Below, in pieces: positions 1 through 6,449 of a stretch of 14,326 nucleotides of DNA; the stretch's first letter is position 1, and each line of letters starts with the position of its first letter. The translations under genes and the position numbers were made by a program. The notes under the pieces were generated by a model, which had not been told where the DNA came from, did not search any database, and saw only the letters and a program-made list of their open reading frames with translations. The stretch is taken from NCBI GenBank assembly GCA_052034135.1, contig JBPOJC010000036.1, positions 1 to 14,326 on the forward strand, in the 5' to 3' direction. This stretch comes from JAGPKI01 sp052034135 (lineage in GTDB: Bacteria > Caldisericota > Caldisericia > UBA6126 > JAGPKI01).

Positions 1-2
1 CT

Positions 3-137
3 TTAACCTTGGATGTGCCTCCTCAAATCATAAATGGTAGAACATTAGTTCCTATACGCTTTATCTCCGAAGCATTTGGCGCAGAAGTTATTTGGGAACC
101 AAACACAAAAAGTATAAAAATTACCTATAAAGCTTAG
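3..137 (+). CDS. C-terminal fragment of a stalk (copper amine oxidase N-terminal-like) domain protein
   Basis: Reading from base 3, 44 codons run open to a TAG at 135-137; the start lies off the left edge. The peptide contains the hallmark of the Cu_amine_oxidN1 (stalk) domain, with the segments INGRTLVPIRFISEAFGAEV and then IWEPNTKSIKI. The same motif occurs twice at the C-terminus of the secreted protein at 3029-5362. In this family the motif lies at the end of extracellular proteins and is thought to help attach or present them at the cell surface; it is not an enzyme domain. What the missing N-terminal part does cannot be known from this window. The gene is convergent with the minus-strand tRNA and rsfS cluster that follows. 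Confidence 0.85.
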   Translation, partial: LTLDVPPQIINGRTLVPIRFISEAFGAEVIWEPNTKSIKITYKA

Positions 138-278
138 TCGCGCTCTTAATTTCGTTAATCATTAAATTCTTTGTTGTTCTTATTATTTTTCGATGGTTTT
201 ACATATATAATTAAAGAAATGGAATTAGCAAACGTAAAAGCGATGAGAAGAAAATGTATTATGTATGTAATCATAAAT

Positions 279-310
279 GACAAGTGCGAAAATACCGCAC
301 TTTCGGAATC
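279..310 (-). repeat. Lone copy of the GTGCGG hairpin repeat
   Basis: Read on the minus strand, this is GATTCCGAAAGTGCGG, then TATTTT, then CGCACTTGTC. It folds into a 7-bp stem (AAGTGCG/CGCACTT). The same element occurs at 9041-9081, 9097-9138, 13903-13948 and 14121-14163 on the plus strand. Here it stands alone, in inverted orientation, just downstream of the tRNA gene. No T-run follows the stem, so it does not look like a normal intrinsic terminator. Confidence 0.7.
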
Positions 311-332
311 AAGTAAGATTATTTATTTCACT

Positions 333-425
333 TGGCGGAGAGAGCGGGATTCGGACCCGCGAAGCAGCTCTAAACCGCTTACTCGCTTAGCAGGCGAGTG
401 CCTTCAGCCACTCGGCCATCTCTCC
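333..425 (-). tRNA. tRNA-Ser (anticodon GCU), CCA encoded
   Basis: The minus strand gives a full class II tRNA. The acceptor stem is GGAGAGA/TCTCTCC, followed by discriminator G and an encoded CCA (333-335). The D arm is GCCGAGTGGCTGAAGGC. The anticodon stem is CTCGC/GCGAG with loop CTGCTAA, so the anticodon is GCT and reads AGC/AGU serine codons. A long variable arm (about 6 bp, AAGCGG/CTGCTT) is typical of tRNA-Ser. The T stem is GCGGG/CCCGC. Its loop reads TCCGAAT rather than the usual TTCGAAT, so position 55 is C instead of U. The gene starts 38 bases downstream of the rsfS stop on the same strand and may be transcribed with that cluster. Confidence 0.95.
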
Positions 426-463
426 AAAATTATTATTTACTATATAATGATAATTATTTATAT

Positions 464-832
464 TTAAGAGTAAATATAAGTTTTTGGAGCTTTTTCCCAA
501 ATACTTATTAAATCGTACTTTTTAAGTGTATTTTCTAAAAATATATGAAGAACAATATCTCCATAGTCAAGTATAACCCAGCTACTCTCTCTTTCGTAAA
601 TCGGAGAATACAGTGAGAAGTTCGACCGTTTCATATTTACGATTACTTCATCAATTATTCTTTTTGTCAAAGTGATATTATCAGCAACACAAATTACGAA
701 ATAGTCTGCAATAGAAGAAATTTTCCCTACTTTTAAAATTGTAATAGTAGTATTTAATTTGAAGGTTTTTAAAACTTCTATTATTATATCTTTCTTTTGT
801 TCAACAACCGAATCTAAGTTTAATTCTTCTAT
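464..832 (-). CDS. rsfS: Ribosomal silencing factor RsfS, probable AUA start
   Basis: RsfS binds ribosomal protein L14 on the 50S subunit and blocks subunit joining when nutrients are short. The C-terminal half shows the family core: SSWVILDYGDIVLHIF, then KKYDLISIWEKAP. Translating further upstream adds ISSIADYFVICVADN, the conserved N-terminal RsfS strand (normally SSIADYFVICTGNS). The frame from there back to the nadD stop at 836-838 has no ATG, GTG or TTG. The first internal candidate (TTG at 670) would cut the fold in half. An ATA at 830-832 lies 7 bases after a perfect AGGAGG (840-845) and gives 122 residues beginning (M)EELNLDSVVEQ, a normal length and start for the family. nadD upstream ends in the same reading frame, so its UAA is the only stop between the two. 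A G-to-A error in the assembly, mutating a true ATG, is the main alternative. Confidence 0.85.
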   Translation of the reverse strand: MEELNLDSVVEQKKDIIIEVLKTFKLNTTITILKVGKISSIADYFVICVADNITLTKRIIDEVIVNMKRSNFSLYSPIYERESSWVILDYGDIVLHIFLENTLKKYDLISIWEKAPKTYIYS

Positions 833-835
833 AGT

Positions 836-1462
836 TTAACCTCCTTTCTTATATAATTTATTATTAATTATGTAATCTTCAACAAGCTCTGGAACAAGGT
901 ACTTGATTGACTTTCCTTCTCCTAAACGCTTACGAATATAATTTGACGAGATTTCAAGAAGAGGAATTTTAAGTAGATGAATTTTGTGAAAATATTCCTT
1001 TATGGGAGAAAGTTTATCAAATAGTTCTCCCGCAGAATAATCAGGTCTTGACCCAACAATAAAATAAGCATAATTTAGAATCTCAGTCGGCTCTTTCCAT
1101 GATAGCAAGTCAAGTGCAGAATCGAGACCTACAATATAATAATACTCATAAATACTTGTATCATAAATGTTGACCAATTTTTTTAAAGTGTCCACAGTAT
1201 AAGTTGGTTCTTTTCTTTCTAATTCTATCCTTGAAACTGAAAAAAATGGGTTTGATGAAGTTGCAAGGGAAACCATATTAAATCTATGCTCTCCTGATAT
1301 TGGAAGAATTTCTTTTCCATATCCAAGATCTCCAGTGGGTATAAAAATAACTTTAGAGAGCCTATACTCAACTCTTGCAAATTCAGCAAGAATTAAGTGA
1401 CCATAATGAATCGGATTAAATGAGCCACCAAAAATACCTAAATTCAACTTAGATCCATTCAA
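836..1462 (-). CDS. nadD: Nicotinate-nucleotide adenylyltransferase
   Basis: NadD joins ATP and nicotinate mononucleotide to make deamido-NAD in cytoplasmic NAD synthesis. The nucleotidyltransferase signature GIFGGSFNPIHYGHL is at the N-terminus, here with SFNP where most members have TFDP. The middle has EPTYTVDTL and YYYIVGLDSALDLLSW, and the C-terminal ISSNYIRKRL matches the family's ISSTxIR motif. About 208 residues is a normal size. There is no ATG. TTG codons at 1477, 1462 and 1447 are all possible starts. I chose 1462 because a GGAG lies 9 bases upstream; it gives MNGSKLNLGIFGG and overlaps the end of obg. TTG 1447 would start just after the obg stop but has a weak ribosome site. The gene ends inside the strong Shine-Dalgarno of rsfS, so the two are probably translationally coupled. 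Confidence 0.93.
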   Translation of the reverse strand: MNGSKLNLGIFGGSFNPIHYGHLILAEFARVEYRLSKVIFIPTGDLGYGKEILPISGEHRFNMVSLATSSNPFFSVSRIELERKEPTYTVDTLKKLVNIYDTSIYEYYYIVGLDSALDLLSWKEPTEILNYAYFIVGSRPDYSAGELFDKLSPIKEYFHKIHLLKIPLLEISSNYIRKRLGEGKSIKYLVPELVEDYIINNKLYKKGG

Positions 1463-2720
1463 ATCGTTTATCTCCAATCTCTACAATATCGCCTTCGGCA
1501 ACATTATGAAGCTTAAGGATTTCATCAATATTGTATTTTTTGAAAAGCTTTAATAAATATTTTTTACTATCAGTATATGATAGGTCTGTAGCATTAACTA
1601 TGCGTTCAAGTTCTTCAAAATGTAACTTAAAATAATGTTCAGAAAGCTTCTCTACTTTTATATCATCAGACTTTAAAGTATATAACACTTCCCTCTCTTT
1701 TATTAAAGGCATAGGAGCAGGGATATCTTTGATCTCTTTAGCAATATAATCGAGTACTTCTCTAACACCTTCTTTGGTTTTTCCAGAAATAAAGAAGTAT
1801 TTATAACCTTTCTCTTCGAAATAGTTCCTTGCAACATTTATATTTTCATCATTACTAAGCATATCTATTTTATTGCCACAAATAATTATTTTCCTTTTAA
1901 TAAGATGTTCGTTGTAATCTTTAAGTTCAGTTATAATTGTTTCGAGCGAATCTATTATATCTTCTCCCGATAAGGATAAATCTATGAGAAAAACAAGCAT
2001 TTTACAACGTTCTATGTGGCGCAAAAATCTATATCCTAAACCCTTACCTTTACTCGCCCCCTTAATAATCCCCGGTAAATCCGCAACAGTAAACTTTACT
2101 TGGGGTGAATACTCAACAATACCAATTGTTGGGTAAAGAGTTGTGAAGGGATAATCTCCAATTTTTGGTTTTGCATTAGAAATACTTCTCAAAAGAGTTG
2201 ATTTGCCTGCGTTAGGCAGACCAACAATCCCCACATCAGCTATTAACTTTAGTTCAAGATAAAGAGATTTTTCTTCTCCCTCAGCACCTTCTTCTGCAAT
2301 CCTTGGTGCCTGAGAGACAGACGTTGCAAAAAGAGCATTTCCTCTTCCACCCTTGCCTCCTTTGGCAATAAGAGAAAAAGCTCCTTCAGTGGAAAGATCA
2401 GTTACAAACTGGTATGAATCATCTACTTTTTCATAAACGAGTGTTCCAACAGGGACATCTATATAAATACTTTTACCTGATTTACCAGTTTTATTACTAC
2501 TTTCACCAATAGAGCCATCTTCTGCTTTAAAATATTTATGGAATTGAAATTGTGAAAGAGACGATATATTACTATTTGCTATTAAATATACATCCCCACC
2601 CTTGCCTCCACAGCCACCATCTGGACCACCTTTTGGAACATATTTTTCTCTTCTAAAGCTTATGACGCCCTTTCCGCCTCTCCCGGCTTTTACTTTAATT
2701 TCAACTTCATCAATGAACAT
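1449..2720 (-). CDS. obgE: Obg/CgtA GTPase
   Basis: Obg is an essential GTPase that acts in 50S ribosome assembly and stress signalling. The 423 residues hold all three expected parts. The glycine-rich Obg fold covers about residues 1-158 (FRREKYVPKGGPDGG, GGKGGRGNALF). The G domain has G1 GLPNAGKST (167-175), switch I PFTTLYPTIG, G3 DLPG (214-217), G4 NKID (283-286) and G5 SGK (312-314). The C-terminal OCT domain (about 345-423) ends GDKRFEWI. The ATG at 2720 lies 6 bases after the rpmA stop and has no clear Shine-Dalgarno, so translation is probably coupled to rpmA. The end overlaps the start of nadD. Length and motifs are normal for the family. Confidence 0.98.
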   Translation of the reverse strand: MFIDEVEIKVKAGRGGKGVISFRREKYVPKGGPDGGCGGKGGDVYLIANSNISSLSQFQFHKYFKAEDGSIGESSNKTGKSGKSIYIDVPVGTLVYEKVDDSYQFVTDLSTEGAFSLIAKGGKGGRGNALFATSVSQAPRIAEEGAEGEEKSLYLELKLIADVGIVGLPNAGKSTLLRSISNAKPKIGDYPFTTLYPTIGIVEYSPQVKFTVADLPGIIKGASKGKGLGYRFLRHIERCKMLVFLIDLSLSGEDIIDSLETIITELKDYNEHLIKRKIIICGNKIDMLSNDENINVARNYFEEKGYKYFFISGKTKEGVREVLDYIAKEIKDIPAPMPLIKEREVLYTLKSDDIKVEKLSEHYFKLHFEELERIVNATDLSYTDSKKYLLKLFKKYNIDEILKLHNVAEGDIVEIGDKRFEWI

Positions 2721-2726
2721 AAAAAC

Positions 2727-2975
2727 TTAGATTACGGATACTTTTTTCCTATCCTTACCAAATCTCTCAAATTTTACAGTTCCCTCTTTTAATGAAAAAA
2801 GAGTATAGTCTTTGCCCATACCAACATTCTTGCCAGGCAAAATTACAGAGCCTCTTTGCCTCACAATAATTCCACCGGCTTTAACTTTTTGACCGTCAAA
2901 TAACTTTACACCTAAATATTTAGGAAGAGAGTCTCTACCATTTTTAGCAGAGCTTCCGCCTTTCTTGCGTCCCAT
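2727..2975 (-). CDS. rpmA: 50S ribosomal protein L27
   Basis: L27 is a small basic protein of the large ribosomal subunit whose N-terminal tail reaches the peptidyl transferase centre. The 82 residues match the family throughout: KKGGSSAKNGRDS at the N-terminus, VKAGGIIVRQRG in the middle and GKDYTLFSLKEGTVKFE near the end. The protein begins MGRKKGG rather than the usual MAHKKGG, with no sign of the cleaved N-terminal extension seen in many Firmicutes. A good ribosome site (GAGAGGTGA) precedes the ATG. It is the first gene of the rpmA-obg-nadD-rsfS cluster. Its common upstream partner rplU is not next to it; the upstream neighbour is a secreted thioredoxin-like gene. Confidence 0.98.
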   Translation of the reverse strand: MGRKKGGSSAKNGRDSLPKYLGVKLFDGQKVKAGGIIVRQRGSVILPGKNVGMGKDYTLFSLKEGTVKFERFGKDRKKVSVI

Positions 2976-3010
2976 AAAATTTCACCTCTCAATTAATTCT
3001 TTACTACTTT

Positions 3011-3039
3011 ATTTTATCAGAAGAAAATTCAGAAAACAA
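3011..3039 (-). promoter_or_regulatory. Candidate sigma-A promoter for rpmA-obg-nadD-rsfS
   Basis: On the minus strand TTGTTT (3034-3039) and TAAAAT (3011-3016) are 17 bases apart, 36 bases or more upstream of the rpmA ATG. The -10 box matches 5 of 6 consensus bases, the -35 box 3 of 6. It overlaps the last codons of the upstream gene, so the ribosomal cluster can be transcribed separately from the cluster before it. Confidence 0.5.
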
Positions 3040-5362
3040 TTATTATTTTCTGTTCAGAAGCAATCCATTCAACCTCTGCACCAAAAGCTTCGGATATGAA
3101 CCTTAATGGGACAAAAGTCCTGCCATTCTTAATTTCAGGAGGAACAAGCAATTTATAAGGTACCCCATCCACAAAAGCTGTAATATTACCAATTTCAATT
3201 TGAATTACCTTTGATTCAAGTTTGATAATTACAGTACCTTTTCCAATATTTGGCTCCCAGTTAACTTCTGCACCGAAGGCTTCGGATATAAACCTCAATG
3301 GAACAAGCGTTACACCATTTTTTATGTAAGGGGGAGGATCGACTGTTATTTTCTTACCAGAAACTAATGCAGAGTTTGAACCAATTTTTAGTTCAATTAT
3401 TATTTTCTCTCTTGTAACTTCAAAATTTAATTGAATATCATGATTACCGCCATTTGAACTAATCCTAAGCTTTGCTTCATAATGGCCAGCCAATGTATCC
3501 TTACTATCAAAGTTAATGTCTACTTTTTTACTTTCATTCTTTTTAAGAGAAAAACTCTTTATTGATGAAGATGCCCAATTAACCTTTGGCTCAATTTCTA
3601 CTTTGCCCTCTAATGTTCCAGCACCGCTATTCTTTATTTCAATCTCTACCTTGGATGTCTCACCTTTTTTGACTGAAACAGAAATTTTATCCCCATTTAT
3701 TTGCTGTGAGCTTAAAGAAAGAATTGGAGGTGCTGGAATGGGCTGAATAGAAACTTTTAACTCTTTTTTCTCGTCAGAAAAAGAAAATGATATTACCCCC
3801 TCGTTTACCACATTCATTTTTAGCTTATCTTTTATTATTGAAACATTAATCTTTTTAGACTTACCGCTTGGAAGAGAAAAGCTTTTTTCATTAACTTCAC
3901 AAAAATTTGGTAACGAACTGATCAATACATCTGTATCCATATCGCCACTGTTTTTTACAATAACTTCTTTACTTAAATCCTCGTCATTTATTTCAACTTT
4001 ACCAAAGCTAATCTCTGAAGGGTCAAATTCAAGGTTGGGGGCTACAATTTCAATTGTAACCCCAATCTCTGCGTCACCTCCATCAGAATTTATATTTATT
4101 TTGGCTTCGCTTTTCCCATTCGGCAAATCTTTAGTTACAGCAGTTATAGTTACATTCACTTTTTCTTCATTAAAAGTCTTTTTTGAAATTATGAGCCACT
4201 TAGCTTTTGTTGATATTGTTCCTTCTATTGTTCCTTTATTATTATTTTTAATTTCGAAAGAAAGCTTTGGTTTTTCACCTCTTTTAACTTTTCCAAAATC
4301 AAGTGATGTTTCACTCACAAAAAGAGAAGGTTTAGGAAGAATTTCAAAATTTACAGGTATTTCTTTTGAATAACCTCTTGAATCCGTTATATTAATTTTA
4401 GATGTATATGATTTAGGTGGTAGATTTGTGGTATCCAGAGTAAACTTCATTTTTGATTGACTTTTAGGAGAGACTTTAAAATCTGATTCAGAAAAAGCTA
4501 AATATGACTCTTTTGATTCTAACTTTAGAGTTGCGGATTCCTTACCAGCATTAGTAGCTAAAATCTCGCTGACTATCTTTTTATCCTCTTTTACTCGCCC
4601 AAGAGAAATCTCATTTGGAACCACCGAAATTACAGGTTTTTTTAAATCGGGCTCACCTAAATCAAAGTTAGTATAAGTTGCGTTTTGTACACCTTGAGAA
4701 TCTTCAATAAAAGCAATACATCTTAACATCTCTTTAGCCCACATATTGTTTATTTCAAAACTAAAAGTTTCTTTACCAGAAGTACCAATACTTTTAGTTG
4801 AGCCATTTCTTGCAAGAAATCTATGGAATATCTCCCCATTTGAAGCTTTATAATAATAACAATCTTCAACTAATACAACAACTAATTGAGCCTGTGATGG
4901 TGCCCCCGAGTATGATGCATCGACTTGAACTTTATTCCCAATGATTTTTCCAGAAACTTCTATTTTAACATCCGTTTTCTTTCCCTTGGCCTTTTGTATT
5001 AAACTCTTTAAATTACTCTTATAGTTATTAACGTATCCAACGATACTCTCTTTGCCGTCAACAACAAGAGTGGGGATTGTACTTGCCCCATATTTTCTTG
5101 ATCGTTCCTCTGAAATTTTACATACCATATCGTCACTGACATGAAATTTTATCAATAGAAAATCTTTTCCACCAGATTCTTCATAGAGAGCATCTATCTC
5201 AGGATTTGCTCTACCACAAGGAGGGCACCATTCAGCAGTAAAAAGCTCTAAAAGAACAAGCTTTTTATCTTCAGCAGCATAGCTTAGAAAACTATGTGGA
5301 ACATAAAAAAGCGAGAAAGCTAAAATAGCAATAGACAAAAATAATATAACTTTCTTCTTCAT
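3029..5362 (-). CDS. Secreted thioredoxin / Omp28-like / stalk-domain multidomain protein
   Basis: This 777-residue protein is extracellular or cell-surface. Residues 1-30 are a signal peptide (MKKK, then a hydrophobic stretch, ending SYAA). A thioredoxin-fold domain follows (about 33-127) with active site WCPPCG (C46, C49) and cis-proline in STIPT (P97), so it should be a thiol-disulfide oxidoreductase. The next region (about 130-235) resembles the Omp28 family, where such a domain follows a thioredoxin. Residues of about 240-650 form several beta-rich repeats with motifs like LDFGKVKRGEK and ISFGKVEINDED, typical of ASH/HYDIN-like modules. The C-terminus (about 655-777) has two stalk motifs, VPLRFISEAFGAEVNW and VPLRFISEAFGAEVEW. 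A good ribosome site (AAAGGAG) precedes the ATG. The CPPC site and stalk are clear; the exact substrate is unknown. The neighbouring gene encodes another membrane thioredoxin-like protein. Confidence 0.88.
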   Translation of the reverse strand: MKKKVILFLSIAILAFSLFYVPHSFLSYAAEDKKLVLLELFTAEWCPPCGRANPEIDALYEESGGKDFLLIKFHVSDDMVCKISEERSRKYGASTIPTLVVDGKESIVGYVNNYKSNLKSLIQKAKGKKTDVKIEVSGKIIGNKVQVDASYSGAPSQAQLVVVLVEDCYYYKASNGEIFHRFLARNGSTKSIGTSGKETFSFEINNMWAKEMLRCIAFIEDSQGVQNATYTNFDLGEPDLKKPVISVVPNEISLGRVKEDKKIVSEILATNAGKESATLKLESKESYLAFSESDFKVSPKSQSKMKFTLDTTNLPPKSYTSKINITDSRGYSKEIPVNFEILPKPSLFVSETSLDFGKVKRGEKPKLSFEIKNNNKGTIEGTISTKAKWLIISKKTFNEEKVNVTITAVTKDLPNGKSEAKININSDGGDAEIGVTIEIVAPNLEFDPSEISFGKVEINDEDLSKEVIVKNSGDMDTDVLISSLPNFCEVNEKSFSLPSGKSKKINVSIIKDKLKMNVVNEGVISFSFSDEKKELKVSIQPIPAPPILSLSSQQINGDKISVSVKKGETSKVEIEIKNSGAGTLEGKVEIEPKVNWASSSIKSFSLKKNESKKVDINFDSKDTLAGHYEAKLRISSNGGNHDIQLNFEVTREKIIIELKIGSNSALVSGKKITVDPPPYIKNGVTLVPLRFISEAFGAEVNWEPNIGKGTVIIKLESKVIQIEIGNITAFVDGVPYKLLVPPEIKNGRTFVPLRFISEAFGAEVEWIASEQKIIIVF

Positions 5363-5381
5363 AATACTACTCCTTTAAACA

Positions 5382-5397
5382 AATTGTAACAATTATA
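5382..5397 (-). promoter_or_regulatory. TATAAT box overlapping a perfect 13-base palindrome
   Basis: On the minus strand a perfect TATAAT (5392-5397) runs into the palindrome AATTGT-T-ACAATT (5382-5394), 20 bases ahead of the ATG of the secreted thioredoxin gene. Seventeen bases further upstream there is only a weak -35 (TTCGTA). A palindrome covering the -10 and start site is the usual place for a repressor to bind, but in such AT-rich DNA chance is possible. Confidence 0.3.
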
Positions 5398-5408
5398 TTC
5401 TTATTTAA

Positions 5409-6431
5409 TTATTTTACGAATTTATTTATAACTGGTTCCGCATCAAGCGCAACATCATTTATATGTCCCTTAAAGTTTATTGTTAAATCTTTATCAATAA
5501 GCATTAAGTATGGTGGCTCTCCAAGATATAAAGTATTAGCAACCCTGTTATCTTCATCTAAAATTAATTGCTCCCCCTGCAGGTAATCCTTTATGAAGGT
5601 TTCAGCTTCCTCTTCTGTACCTTGAGAAACAAATATCACATTAACTCCTAAAGGTTTAAGAATGTCTCTTAATGTTCCACATTTTATTTTACAGCTACCG
5701 CACCCCGAATCTACATAGATAATAGCACTTTTCTTACCTTTTAAGCCTGTTATGCTTAAGTTATTGCCATTAATATCGGTTGCAGAAAACGTTTTGAGTT
5801 TATCCCCAACAGAAGCAAGAGATAAACCATTTGGATACAATCTGTCAAATTCACTTCTCCCGTTTACTTTTATAAAGAGTAACTTTAGTGTCTTAATAAA
5901 ACTATCTTTAAATCTATCGGCAAATAACTCAAGGTTTTGATCGTCAGGTTTAAATATACCTTCGTTCCCAACACATGCCTGTAAACCAAATCCATAAAAC
6001 TTAGTAAAGTAAGTGTTAACATCTTGTATTGTGCCACCAATAAAAAGAGGTTTAAGCAATCCAAGAGAAACCACTTTGGCTTCTGTATCAACTATCAGTG
6101 AACATTTAGGAAAATTCTTAATACCGAAAACGGCAACATATCCATAAATCCTTAAAGTTCTATTATCAAATAATTGTGCAGTTTTAATAGAAAAATTAGT
6201 GTCTTCATCATCTCTTAAAGTTATAAAGCTATTTGCTGTAAATGCTCCTCTGCCAATTGCATAATACAAATCATTGCTTGAGCTTTTGTATGAAGAAATA
6301 AAGAGAAATCCAAGCACAAAATTTAGAATTAAAGAAGCTATTAAAACTATATTGAGTATATTTAATTTTTTCGAGCTTTTAACTTTTTTGGTTTCTAATT
6401 TCTTATCTATCTTCTTTTTCTTCTTACTCAT
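5409..6431 (-). CDS. Membrane-anchored thioredoxin/peroxiredoxin-like protein with CGSC site
   Basis: The 340-residue protein has a very lysine-rich cytoplasmic N-terminus (1-23), one membrane segment (about 24-47) and an outside domain, a type II-like membrane anchor. The C-terminal third (about 205-340) is a thioredoxin-like fold of the AhpC/TSA-TlpA type: a VGDKLKTFSATDINGN opening, then LKGKKSAIIYVDSGCGSC with C244 and C247, an extra C251, and the cis-proline region EPPYLMLIDKD. It should therefore carry out thiol-disulfide exchange on the outer face of the membrane. The middle part (about 50-200, with C110 and C153) I do not recognise. The gene starts 18 bases after the aminotransferase and has only a weak Shine-Dalgarno; a perfect 7-bp inverted repeat (GTTTAAA/TTTAAAC) spans the junction at 6436-6455. 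It pairs in context with the CPPC protein downstream. Confidence 0.85.
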   Translation of the reverse strand: MSKKKKKIDKKLETKKVKSSKKLNILNIVLIASLILNFVLGFLFISSYKSSSNDLYYAIGRGAFTANSFITLRDDEDTNFSIKTAQLFDNRTLRIYGYVAVFGIKNFPKCSLIVDTEAKVVSLGLLKPLFIGGTIQDVNTYFTKFYGFGLQACVGNEGIFKPDDQNLELFADRFKDSFIKTLKLLFIKVNGRSEFDRLYPNGLSLASVGDKLKTFSATDINGNNLSITGLKGKKSAIIYVDSGCGSCKIKCGTLRDILKPLGVNVIFVSQGTEEEAETFIKDYLQGEQLILDEDNRVANTLYLGEPPYLMLIDKDLTINFKGHINDVALDAEPVINKFVK

Positions 6432-6449
6432 GTAAGTTTAAATTAAAGT

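Noticed and set aside
171..467. 98-codon plus-strand ORF
   Set aside because: It runs antisense through the tRNA-Ser gene and a repeat hairpin, and its protein has no family-like pattern.
464..670. 68-residue version of RsfS from TTG 670
   Set aside because: The conserved RsfS sequence continues upstream in the same frame (SSIADYFVICVADN), so this would be half a protein.
3516..4373. Plus-strand ORFs inside the secreted thioredoxin gene
   Set aside because: They are antisense shadows of a clear coding region and lack ribosome sites.
5752..6091. Small ORFs within the CGSC protein gene
   Set aside because: They lie in other frames of a well supported gene.
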